A stretch of 64,000 nucleotides of DNA from Trichoplax sp. H2. Taxonomy: Eukaryota > Placozoa > Uniplacotomia > Trichoplacea. Of the stretch, positions 53,126 through 64,000 are shown piece after piece. The DNA is taken from assembly GCA_003344405.1 (NCBI GenBank), contig NOWV01000031.1, positions 62,001-126,000 on the forward strand, written 5' to 3'. Each line of letters starts with the position of its first letter. The first letter of the stretch is position 1. Position numbers and translations under genes: made by a program. The notes beneath the pieces are model-generated. The model did not search any database, was not told the DNA's origin, and saw only the letters and a program-made list of their open reading frames with translations.

Positions 53126-56100
53126 TTATACTATGGCTAATTTCTCCATAATAACCTTGCCACCAGCTTGTGAATGCCGATATCGCGCCAAATCAACACG
53201 TGTGATAATTCCTATTACCTAATCGATATAATTAGCCTCGTAAGTCAGAGATTAATTTAATCTACGCATTAATGCGCATACATATGCCTTGAAAGTATCT
53301 GCACTACAGTATTACGATAGAACATAAAATTTGTTTACTTGATTTTTGCTGTTGATCACGACTATATGACGAAGACCCAAACCACGGAATAGCCTATACA
53401 ATCGTGGGAAGGACATGTTCTAAAGGAAATAAAATTTCAGGATACTTATGCATTTATATCTTGATCGATGTAGAAAGATACGAACATTAAGATAGCGTTA
53501 AAGCAAAGTTCAATTTTGCAAATCACCTCGTATACTGTATACGGGGACGGGTTCATAAACTTGGTTAAGTCAATAGTCTTATTCATATCTTCAGGTGGGA
53601 TTTCACACTGTAAGGTAGAATTTATAAAGTATTTGTACAGCAGTACTTATTTCGAATAGTCAACAGTAGCAATGCTACATCTCTAGTTACCTAATAGAGA
53701 CATTAGCTATTTCTTTTATAAAATTAAAGTAACTGTGTCAGATAGTATCCTTGTAAATAAAATGAGTAAACTGTTACAAACCAAATAATACTCTATTTTT
53801 CATTACTTACTGAACACACTCTGTGAATGTTAATTGTTCATTGATAACTGATGACTATATATTAGTCTTACCGAAAAATCATCGTGCTTGCTGTAAAAAT
53901 GTTTAAAGGTATCGAAATCCTTCCCATTCAATCGGTAGTCTTTTAAGGGATGGTTGCTTTTATACAGCTAATGAAATAAGGGAATTATAATAATTTAGTA
54001 ATGGTGATAATTGATGAATATCAATACATTATATGTCCAAGTGGGAAAAATTGAAGTATTCAACAGTTACTTGGTTGATATTTGCATCATTTCAAACCTG
54101 TAATTCTAAAATGGTCTTGAGTTCAGAAAGTAAGATTAAACCAATAAGTCTTCCTTTAACATTAGTATTATTCGCGGTAGCCGCAGTTCCCTCAACAGTC
54201 TTATTAAAGTAGGATAGAAAAATTTAAATTTAAAACAATTTTAAAAGAAAACTGCGCTGAAACACAATTATGAAGGTATGTGCACTAACCAAGTTATCAA
54301 CTACATCGTCATCAACAACTGGGTAGCCATTATGCCTCAAATCAGCATCTTTAATAACAGTGTAGATATCGGCCACCTTTTGTGAGTTTTAAGCAAATTT
54401 ATTAGCTTGGACAGCCACAGTGTAATTACTAAAGTTATACATCATATCCAAGAATCATCATATTTACTCTTTCCGTTTTGCGTAAGGTAATTACAGATTC
54501 GCAAGTTAAATCTCTGTAAGTTTTAAAAAAATTCACGACGTCAGAAGTGAAGAGCATACAGCCCTACTCTGTATACAATCCAACAATACTAACTTTACGG
54601 TCAAACTACCAGATAAATCTGGCGGTTCCCAAGGCAGCAAAGGCACTTTCATTAATTGTACGTGAATGTCATATAATCCCTATAAAATTTTACATAAATA
54701 ATTACAGATGGAAAATAAGTGTGTAAGAGTACCAATAGTAACAGTGGTTTTCACATGTATGGTCACAACATATTACCTCGTTAAAATAATCACCAACTAA
54801 TTTCGAAATTAAAATAACCACCATCAAAGGTAATCCAAACGCAATATCGCCAATAGCTTCGACAAGAATTACAGTAATGCTAATCGTCATTCTAACAACG
54901 CCAGCTAAAAATACATAAAAATCAAGACTGTATCAGTAAAGCTTTCAATTAAGACTTCGGTTCTGGATATTTGTATCAAAATTATTATTTCCTAATACGT
55001 TTACCTAACATAGCCGCTGCTCCCATGAGAGCATATCTTCCCGGACTTGACCATTCCTGCAATACATGATAGGATTATAAAAAACTCTTAATGTGATAAG
55101 CACTTTAATTGCATGGCTTACTTGTCCTGGAATTAAGTTAATAAGTTCTCCCAAAATCCTTCCCCACGCTGCACCTGTTAGGATACAAGGCACGAATAAT
55201 CCGCTGGGTACATTAACTCCATAGGTCCAACAAGCGGTGAAGAAGAATATTACTGTAAACCAAATTAATGTCGGTATAGTGTATAGACCTATAATTGATT
55301 TGAAATATGCAACAATTCATTATAATGTAACCTGCCGTCTTGGTAGATGTACAGTGCTTGTACAATTTTATCACTATTACGAAATTATTCTTTTGCAAAC
55401 CTTGTGGTGTGTGAAACATATTTTTAATCGCTTTCTCTGGCGTATTTAAAAACAATGTCGCCATTGTATTATAGTCGCCATTACCGCACTTAAACTAAGT
55501 AAATGGTGTTAATAATGTTAAATGGTTGTAATTTTTCTTAATTACTCACTTAATACAACAGTCATTTAATTACCGATGTAAAATTAAAAGTTTCCAGTTC
55601 TGATTGTATGGCTTCATACTTTGGCTGACAGCCTTGATTTAACGATACAGCCAGGAATGCAGCAGCTGTGCAAACAATGATAACAACGATCGCCTCCAAT
55701 AATTTTAAATAGCTCTTTCGAATATTCCTACAAACAACGCAAATATCGGTTAGTGAATTGCTTATCGATTCATGGGCTAGAAATAAAAAAATTAGGAGCT
55801 ATCCATTCACTTACCTCATTCTATGCAAGGATAATTTATAGTTTATGTAATTAAATAATGCGCCAAGTAATCCTCCTAAAAATATAGTAGATCAAATCAA
55901 GCTAAGGCGAAGAAAAAGAATAATTAGAAGCAATAGTATATTTTCTATTCTTGTTATTTACCAACAATGCCCATTAAGAAGAAAATAGGTAGCTCATAAC
56001 CGTAGTAAGTGACACCCTGAAATGTTTGAATTTGGTTCGAAAATAAATAAAAAATTAAACTGAACAAATTATTTTAATGTTTTTATTTGCTAATACCTTT

Positions 56101-59074
56101 TTAAAGTCACCGAAATCTAGTAAACCAGGGAAAGATAAATTAAATGGCATACCATGGATGAAGGATCGTATCACGTTTAAAGTGAACGTTGATGTCATTG
56201 ACGCAAAAAACTAAAAATAATGGAGCCTTATTAATTGTGGCTACTTGCATCGAAATTTACAAGAAATCCCGCCAAGTAATATATCAATCAAATGGACATC
56301 AATAATATAATTCTTATATTTCAATACGGGATTATAGCTTCAAATAACAGATGTGCTATATAATTAACTTGTGCAAATTGAAATTAATTTTACTTAATCT
56401 CAACATACAATTCTCCACGTAATTGATTGATACCAGAAGCTGGCACCTTCTTCTAAGCTAAATAATACACCACCTGTAAATGCAATGGGTCAGGTACATT
56501 ATTTATTTTAGCAATAGAGAGTTGCATAAATATCGTTAATAGATATTATTATTTCATAAACTTGTGGTCTGTAATCTGTTAAAATTGTAGTGGACTGCTC
56601 AACTAGTAGGTTATCCTAGGCGATACTAAATTATCATGTGCGAATAAGCTTCGATTAAGATCGGATGGAGTTCTTACCTACAGGTGAACCAAAAGCAGCA
56701 GAAACACCCGCAGCTGCACCTGCAGATACAAAATCACGTTTTTCCACAGGCGAACGAAAGTAACGAAAAATCTACAAATACATAGCGACAGAAATTGGTG
56801 ATTAATGGTAATGGTTGCCTGCTATCGAAATCAAGGCGGTAATTCACAATGCTTACATTGAAAGAACATTTTCCTATGGTCACCTTGCCATTAGAAATGG
56901 CAGCGGCCAGTGCAGCTCCAGAATGTATCATAGGGCCTTCCTATATCATGTAATATTTAAAAAGTCGGTCAGTTGTATGTATGCTTAAGAGTATTCAGTT
57001 TTGTAGTAATGTAAAATTAAGCAGTTTAGTAACGATACCTTCCCAACAGGGAGACCTCCAGCTACAGAAAACAAAACGCCAACAGCTTTTGCGACCAAAG
57101 TCTGTTTAAAATAATCCCGGTAATACCACGTTTAGCAAGAAAGCATCACATTTGTTTCATAAGAAATATCTTAAACATTAAAAGTAGTCGTGCAATGTCA
57201 CTTTAGAACCCGTTAGACTGAATGATCAGGCCTACCTTCAAGCGGACACATCGCTGAATATTCACACCGTTAAGGAAGCATTTAATTTGAGGTATACCAC
57301 TTCCAATTGCCACTGGCTACATAAATGGTACGGAAGGGTGAATATTTACAGCATACTACCATAATCATTTTGATATCAGTATTTAACTGTTGCCAGTAAC
57401 TTGAAAATTATTAAAGTAAAATTAGCGGCATCGCTGTTACTTTGCTAATTTTACCTCTAAATATACAACCAAAGCAGCCGCTATAAAAACCAAGCTAATG
57501 CTAAGGGCCAACCATATTAGATACGGTTGAGCTAGGCAATCTTGGAAATAACACCTGGTAAATGCTAAGATGGATGAAGCACGCATGTTATTCTTATAAA
57601 CGCTGTACCATTTTAATTTCATCATTTCTCAAAGATCATAGCAAGTAAAGACTGTATACCTGTTGTTATCCACAAATATTTTACACTGGATATCGCATTG
57701 ATGCCTACGTCAATTAGGGCTGCAACGCAAGCTGTGCTAACGCCAATTAGAAACATGATGATCCATCTTTGAATGTTTACAAATGATAATATCTACGTTG
57801 TAATAATAATAATTCAAGATTTATAAAAGTTTCTGATTTAATTTATCAAGCACAAAATTCTTTTATTGTAAATATTGTACTCCGAAATAATCGATAAACT
57901 AAAGCAATTCAACTCGGTGTTAAGGATATAGACGCAATATATGAATGGTAAGTTATCACAAATGTGAGTATGTTCTAGTACAAGACCAGAAATTGAATCC
58001 AATATCACATTAATGGTATAGATACGAGTATAATTAATTGCTGCAACTAAATCTATCCTAATGCTATACGGTCGATGTAATGTATTTATCGTAAAATACG
58101 TGGAAAACAATTTTAAATTGCAAGACTATTTTATTGTATCTACGCGTACGAGTATATTCCCATACAATCCAAAACTAGACCTATCTAATCCGATGTAAAC
58201 AGTATCGATGTAATATAGCTATAGTAGGTTACAGCCGTAAATTTCAGTTATAGGTGCTGTTTCTTACAGATGCTTCCTTTGGAGGAATCTGAAAAACTCT
58301 TTCCCAGTTTTCAATATTATCCGATCTATCATAATCGAAACTCTATAGTATTGACAAAAAGGTAATTTCATTAGGCATGATAGTTCTAATATGCAGTGAA
58401 TATGTTGAATATACAACGTGAATTTTTAAATTCTAAAAAGTAATGTCCTTATACAATAATATCCGTTATTCTGAGCAGCTGAAATTGGATAAAATTTCAC
58501 TCATCACTTTTCCATTATAATTTAACTTTTGATCAAGCTGTTACCTACCATGACAATATACATTACCTCATATTGCTTGGATATTTCATCTAAGCCTTGA
58601 TGGTGGGCATGACTAGCGTGCTAATAATTATACAGTATAGATATTAGTTGAAGTTCGTCAATGTATTGTTGCATGTTATCGATCGTTTCCTAGTATTGTA
58701 AATTGAAAGTGTGCCTTGACTTTATCGTAACGTATTTATTTCATTAGCTCACGGCTTCTATATTAACTATTCCAATGCAATTCATTACACTTACGTTTAT
58801 TGAATAGTTGTTAACAACCGGCTTTATTTCGGTGCTTGTATCGTCGATAGATGAGTACTGTAGGTATTCAAAATAAGTAATTGTAAGTAGTGAATTGCGT
58901 AGCAAAAGTACCGAGAATGTTATTATAATAGCAACATGTTTTATATTTGCATTTGAATTTTTGATTGATGTTTATGGATGTATTTTGAATTTCATCAATA
59001 CTGTATCAATAAGTGGATTGATATAAGGATGTGGTGTCTACCATGCCGAGGCAGAAAGGAGAAGAAGCTGTCAT
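53126..59074 (-). CDS. CLCN7-like: ClC-7-like H+/Cl- exchange transporter (about 26 exons)
   Basis: Predicted 2Cl-/H+ antiporter of late endosomes and lysosomes. Exons (minus): 59042-59074 (tentative), 58567-58620, 58268-58342, 57660-57792, 57455-57627, 57236-57316, 57039-57101, 56884-56940, 56678-56771, 56409-56473, 56097-56210, 55962-56016, 55815-55875, 55574-55727, 55401-55488, 55122-55288, 55005-55056, 54777-54904, 54610-54679, 54468-54511, 54290-54376, 54098-54199, 53872-53967, 53527-53607, 53339-53419, 53126-53218: 766 residues, in frame. Key motifs: GSGIPQIK; gating glutamate in [14 protein letters not shown] (about E205); proton glutamate in [14 protein letters not shown] (about E263); [22 protein letters not shown]. 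Two CBS domains follow ([60 protein letters not shown]). [20 protein letters not shown] and NTPEKA favour ClC-7 over ClC-6. The N-terminal cytosolic part is shorter than in vertebrates and its first exon is a guess. Confidence 0.92.
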
Positions 59075-61200
59075 GCTTCATCGTCACTTAATGAAATACG
59101 ATAAATTTGTGGTCATTCAATATGATGATGAGTATGGATTAATATTGTGTATTTGTTATCATTATACCTAGTACAATAATTAATTTATACATTATAATAA
59201 ATACTAGTAGAACCCGCGTTTGTTCTACTTTGCTTACTGTATGCACTTGTACTTTTTATTATACAATTGTCAGAATAGGAGCCATTTTTCCAATCACAAC
59301 TTGAGCAACTCTGAGAAATCATATAAAGCTTGTCGGATTTTTCTAGAGTGGGGGTACAGGCTGTACAGTAATTGTAATGCAATATTTCTCAGCAGTGATA
59401 CTAATGGTGTCTCCTCAGGTAGTGATGATGTTACATATATAATTAATCCTATTAAGATTTAAAGAGGTTCAAGTTCCTTCTCGAAATTTGCAAAATCTTG
59501 ATACATTAAAATGGATATTTTACGTTTTATTCAATGGATGGGAAAGATTTGTCCTGTATGGAACGTGATGCAGTTGCGTTAGTATTGGATGCTTTTAATG
59601 AATTTTATCAATGGTCCAGTTCTTCTTTATTTTCCATTCCATAAGAATCAAGTGTATTCATGCTGAGGAGTACATCTGCGTATAAGTGTATGCGTTGATC
59701 GATCTCTTAAGTTTAGAAAACCAATTAAAAGCGCACAAGTGTTTTACTAGAAGTCCATCTTGTATAAGATATAACGACATTGCTTTACTCGAAGTAAATG
59801 ATTCAAGTTGAACATAGAAATGTGTTTGCCTTATTCACTCCAATTATGGGAAATAAGATACTAATATAGATCAAAGTAGCTCATACCTATGGCATGCTGT
59901 CAAAGAAGAGATGATGGCAATCACTTGACTCACAGTCAATACCATAAAGTTTAGAAGCGTTTATTATCTCTGAATGTTTCTATCGATAAATGAATTAGAT
60001 GCGTATGTACGCTCGTATATTCAAGAGTTTATTTTCCATGACATTGATTGGACTGATGAAGGACATCAACCTGATGTTCTTTTCGCTATCATTTGAAATT
60101 TATAGTCGTTGATTCTACGGTCCATCAAGAAGTTTATTATTCGATCAGACATGTGCGCTCAAGAGTTTTTATTCCATTCTACACTGTTGCGGTATGAATC
60201 GTTGGCCATGTCCTATTTGGCGTAATCATTTCAACTTCATTTTCAGATTTAGTATACTATCGATGAAAGGAAAGAATTATGAAGGACCAGTACAAGTTAT
60301 CGTTGTAATCAGGTCTACGCTCGTATATCCATGGTGGAATAGGATAGACAAAAATAATGTTCAAGCGATACTGGTCTTACCGACTAATTCACAGATTGAA
60401 TCTAGGTACGATCCATAGCACCATCGTTCAATAACGATGCTATGATCATTATAATCAAGTGTTTACGTTGATTTTTTAATTTTTATTTCATAGCATGGTT
60501 ACTTGCGACTGGTAGAAAATAGCAAACTACTGTACCGTGGTGGATAAAAAAAGTATGTTGGCAAGAGAAAATTTTGTTTTCAAGTGGTCGATAGACAGAA
60601 TCTGCAAGTGTATTTTCGATTTAATAGAAACAAAGTATTGGCAATGTTGAACAAGATGATTCTCCTCTTCTCGTCCAGGATGCATGACCAAGTTGACTAT
60701 TGCCTTGTCGATCGATCGATCGTATTGGTTCTTTATCGTAGATACACCAACAACAACAAACTATCCTCTATTGGTTTCATGTCAATGATATACAATCCTC
60801 TTGGATGTCTTTGATACTCATTCGCCCCATCCATGCTTACTCCTACCTAGCATAAAGATGGGATCCTACTGAAAAGACTCCAATTGCCTATCGACTGAAT
60901 GGATCGTCATGGTAATGTTGTGATTGATGTTGGACCCAACCAACCTTGCACTTGAAGTAAACTAGCTACGTCTCCTAGCGAGAGAAGATAGCAAATCACT
61001 TACGTTTTGAAGGTGAGAGTGTATTAAAGGAGATTGCTCGCCTCGTTTCACATTCAATTTGACCATCTTGCTTGCTCTCTCTTAATGCTTGTCAACAATC
61101 ATGGAGAAAATGGCTTTCCAAGGCTTCCGACATAGCCTGGCAAATGGATGGAAAGATTGAAGGGGGGGGGCAGTCGTTCCTACGTCCTATGACGTCAACG
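59075..61200. other. Intergenic with short unassigned frames
   Basis: Several open stretches of 60-90 codons occur on the plus strand (for example 59220-59462, 60194-60418, 60584-60814), but none has a partner exon with matching phase or a secure family pattern. The stretch at 60260-60420 includes YEGPVQVIVVI, faintly like the GPA-containing strand of Rel-homology domains; this is not enough for a call. Confidence 0.35.
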
Positions 61201-61400
61201 ATAGCGGGTCTGTGTCTCCAGTAGCACGTACGCGCTCGCGGTACGTGCTCACTGAGGGACGACAGTGCAGTAGAGTCAGAGCTGATCGAGTCAGACGCAG
61301 TACTGGTTTGCTGCTGCTTGCGCGTCAGTGTCTGCGAGGTGGAAATCACGTGGTCTACGCGAGATTGAAGTGGAGTTCCCTACAGTACTGTGCGTACAGT
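61200..61400. promoter_or_regulatory. GC-rich patch with perfect 9-bp inverted repeat
   Basis: This patch is clearly richer in CpG than its surroundings. AGCACGTAC at 61223-61231 is repeated in inverse as GTACGTGCT at 61241-61249 around GCGCTCGCG, and contains CACGT-type E-box cores. It follows a poly-G run at about 61161-61170. It might be a CpG-type promoter for an unannotated transcript or for the repeat array downstream; no start site is evident. Confidence 0.35.
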
Positions 61401-61637
61401 ACATTAGTGTTACACTATTGTACTGTACAGTACTGTAGAAGAAGGTCTTCCTTGGTCTTCTTGTCTGGTCTTTTTCTACTCTAGTAGTCGATGATACAAG
61501 GGACAACTTGACGAAGCACAATCTGTCCACAGGTCCAGTTGTAAAAAAGAATTTCTACACTGTACTGTACCGTACACTTATTTTGAAGGGTCTCAACTGT
61601 ACAGTAGACTACACCAATACCGGTGTAACTTGGCAGA

Positions 61638-62095
61638 CAGTAGTGTACAGTCTATTTGATACAGTATCAACTTCAAACACTGTAGCAAAACCTGAACAGT
61701 ACGTACTGTACAGTACAGTACTGTACTGTAATACAGTACACTGTACAGTACAGTCCGCCATTTTGGGTCCTGTATTCTACAGTGGTACAGTTTATTTGGT
61801 ACAGTATTAGCTTCAAACACTGTAGCAAAACCTACTGTACACTGTATACATTACTGTACAGTACAGTACTATGGTGTACTGTACACTCAGTGTACAGTAC
61901 TGTACAGTCCGCCATTTTGGGTCCTGTATTCTACAGTGTACAGTCTATGTGGTACAGTATCAACTTCAAACACTGTAGCAAAACCTGTACTGTACTACAG
62001 TGTACAGTATATAGTGTACAGTACTGTGTATCGACGTACAGTACTGTACTGTAGAGTTCGCCATTTTGGGTCCTGTACTCTATAGTGTACAGTGT
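61638..62095. repeat. Three-unit tandem repeat with CCGCCATTTTGG and TACTGTAC palindromes
   Basis: Units of about 140-152 bp begin near 61641, 61782 and 61934. Each contains GTACAGT, a TACAGTATcAaCTTCAAACAC block, TGTAGCAAAACCT, a variable stretch built from TGTACAGTACTG palindromes, and ends (C/T)CGCCATTTTGGGTCCTGTA. CCGCCATTTTGG matches the known animal YY1 core. Open frames through the array are low-complexity and not treated as genes. Confidence 0.75.
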
Positions 62096-63029
62096 ACACT
62101 GTACAGTACCAAGAGAGAGTACGGAAGAACGACAGCTCCATGTGCTACAGTACAGTATACTGCTGGCACGACACTGGTCAGTACAGCTTACGCATACTGT
62201 ACTGGAAAGTGCAGTCTGCAGCAAACGTCCAACCGGTCCACCCTACAGTACCCCATGTTGCATACTACAGTACACAGTAGACTGGACTGGACTGGAATGG
62301 ACTGTAGGAGGAAAGGCCAGTCCAAAAGCAATCACGTTGTGCAAGGACAGAAGGCTTCAAACAAAATGGTAGCCATGACCTCGTTGAGAAGAATTGCTCA
62401 TTTTCTACCACAATCCTCATCGATGTACAGGTTTGCTCAATCATATCATGAAACCATGCAATAACGTATTAATACTACTATTGCCAATCACCAATACGCT
62501 AATCATGATAACTTGATCGCATACTACTTCAAGTCCAGCTAAAAGTCGTTTAATCGAGCACATTGCTGCTTTCAACGCCACCAACAATAACTCACCAGCG
62601 ATCGACGTAAACCATAACTTATTCCATTCGATCATGCTAGTGGAGACTGCAATGATGAGTGCAATAGTTCACCACTACAACACAAGTGTACAGGTTATCA
62701 CACAGTACTGTACAATGACAGTAATGCAATCTCTTTCGATCCACGAGCTACGCTCAAGTCATAGCACACGCAATAGCTGCTTCGACCTACGCAATCCACA
62801 CCAATTGACGGAATTCAAATTGGTCTCGATCATATTTGACCACGACTGTCGGAAACGATGATAGCGGACTAATTGGATTCAATTCTACTAGTTATGACAG
62901 TGATTTCAGGATCATGGTGTCAGCGCCAATACTATTACAGTAGACAGTACAACGAGATCGACACATAATGTCTTCTTTTTGTTATCAACTTCCTTGCAAC
63001 CATCCTATACAATATTGGACTGGAACGTC
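62096..63029. other. Upstream region of MRPL12
   Basis: TACAGTAC motifs thin out to about 62280. No exon was recognised from there to the MRPL12 start; one further CACAGTACTGTAC occurs near 62700. Confidence 0.4.
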
Positions 63030-64000
63030 ATGACTGCTATGGCTAGTTTTATTCAATCAAAGTGAAATTGATCCGCCTTGAAGCTAACGTAGGAATCATT
63101 TCTATTCATTTAGGGTACTTCCACAAAGAGCACCCAATGCTTGTATTATAGTAGCCTCGAGGAATTGCCAAACGATGCCTAAACCATCGGCGGATGATCA
63201 GCCAAAAGAATATCCAGAAAAGATTGTTAATATAGTCGATAATATCTCGCAATTGACGATATTAGAAGTGGCCGATCTCAACGAATTATTAAAGGTACAT
63301 GATTAAATAAGTAAAAAACGTGTAGTAAAGACCCTAAACCATAACTCTATCCGTGAACGTAATCATCGCTGAGTAAAATGTTATTTTATCAAAACTCCGT
63401 AGGCCCGCCTGAATATCAGCGATGCACCGATGGCAATGGCTGCTATGCCACAAGCTGCACCAGCTGCTTCGGTAAGTTCTATCTCGACTTGACGTCGATG
63501 CTTAGTATAACTTTAATGTATCACATCATGACTTCCCAAGGGATATGTATATACATACAAGTATACTCGTATATTACATCAAAATCAGTAATATTCCTTT
63601 CAATCATTTCTACAGCAAGAACCTGCTGAAGAGGAGGAAGTACAGACTGAATTTACTGTCAAATTAATGAAATTTGATGATGCCTCAAAAGTTAAACTAA
63701 TTAAGGAAATTAAAGCTCTAGTCGATGGAATGAATTTAGTCCAGGTATGACATACTCTTCCTTAGTATTATTAAATAGCCCTCGAAGGTATATGTGTTCT
63801 ATCTTACGCAGTACACGGTCATTATATAATCATAGCATTCCCTTTTATACAATCCTGCTGACCTACCATTCGCATTGTATTCATTGTTAGGCCAAAAAAT
63901 TTGTCGAAAGCACACCTCAAGTAATCAAGAAAAACATTTCCAAGGAAGAAGCAGAGCAGCTGAAAAAGACTTTAGAAACTGCTGGTGGAAGCATTGTCAT
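63030..64000 (+). CDS. MRPL12: Mitochondrial ribosomal protein bL12m (L7/L12), partial at window end
   Basis: Component of the mitoribosome stalk that recruits translational GTPases. Exons: 63030-63061, 63114-63294, 63403-63471, 63616-63744, 63891 to beyond 64000; the junctions are in frame. The first exons give a mitochondrial presequence (MTAMASFIQSKVLPQRAPNA) rich in Ala, Ser and basic residues. The N-terminal dimerisation domain follows (KIVNIVDNISQLTILEVADL, NELLKARLNI), then an Ala/Pro/Met hinge (APMAMAAMPQAAPAAS) and the C-terminal domain (TEFTVKLMKFDDASKVKLIK, EIKALVDGMNLVQ, AKKFVESTPQVIKKNISKEE, AEQLKKTLETAGGSIV). The window stops one or a few codons before the expected C terminus. 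The start is supported by the joined presequence. Confidence 0.92.

Noticed and set aside
60194-60418. Possible Rel-homology fragment (YEGPVQVIVVI)
   Set aside because: The resemblance is limited to about ten residues, with no PHPH/LVGK-type continuation and no neighbouring exon.
61508-62464. Several open frames of 75-132 codons within the TACTGTAC array
   Set aside because: They are rich in Tyr/Val/Cys/Thr from translating the palindromic repeat, overlap on both strands, and change with each repeat unit.
1-64000. tRNA, rRNA or CRISPR arrays
   Set aside because: I saw no paired A/B-box tRNA structures, no rRNA-like GC-rich blocks and no spacer-repeat arrays; the repeats present are minisatellites, fold-back elements or allelic duplicates.

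Overview
This is AT-rich eukaryotic nuclear DNA. Genes are split by mostly short GT..AG introns, and the gene set is animal: a RhoGDI pair, a DEP-GGL-RGS (R7-type) RGS protein, a ClC-7-like exchanger, a ninein-like protein and mitochondrial ribosomal protein L12. Compact introns, AT-richness and debris of a kinesin-light-chain-type TPR family suggest an early-branching animal, most likely a placozoan such as Trichoplax. That placement is inference. Three runs of 20 N mark scaffold gaps.

Layout. 1-14.5 kb: two head-to-tail RhoGDI genes on the minus strand with identical intron phases, plus one decayed RhoGDI exon upstream of the second. A fold-back (MITE-like) repeat family and a GTACTGTAC-rich stretch lie between them. 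17-24 kb: an R7-family RGS gene (minus), reassembled here from 17 exons. 27-39 kb: a DUF2278 (YukJ-like) cluster on the plus strand with one intact intronless gene and several broken copies in diverged duplications. A two-exon multipass membrane protein gene of unknown family (minus) sits inside it. 37.3-42.7 kb: a scaffold region in which two alleles appear to be laid end to end. Four exact or near-exact duplications flank the N runs, and joining the pieces by overlap gives two alternative paths. One path carries a solo LTR with a 5-bp target duplication inside a TPR pseudogene. The other carries a different LTR-like element in place of about 2.3 kb. 47.3-50.5 kb: a ninein-like EF-hand/coiled-coil gene (plus). 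53.1-59.1 kb: a ClC-7-like gene (minus) with about 26 exons. 61.2-62.1 kb: a GC-richer patch, then a tandem repeat carrying CCGCCATTTTGG and many TACTGTAC palindromes. 63-64 kb: MRPL12 (plus), running off the window.

The genes do not form one pathway. RhoGDI and R7-RGS are both negative regulators of G-protein cycles, ClC-7 acts in endo-lysosomes and MRPL12 in mitochondria. All exon boundaries were read by eye from GT/AG sites, phase agreement and family similarity. For the main genes every internal junction chosen keeps the reading frame; the first exons of the RGS and ClC genes and the 5' end of the membrane protein gene are the weakest points.
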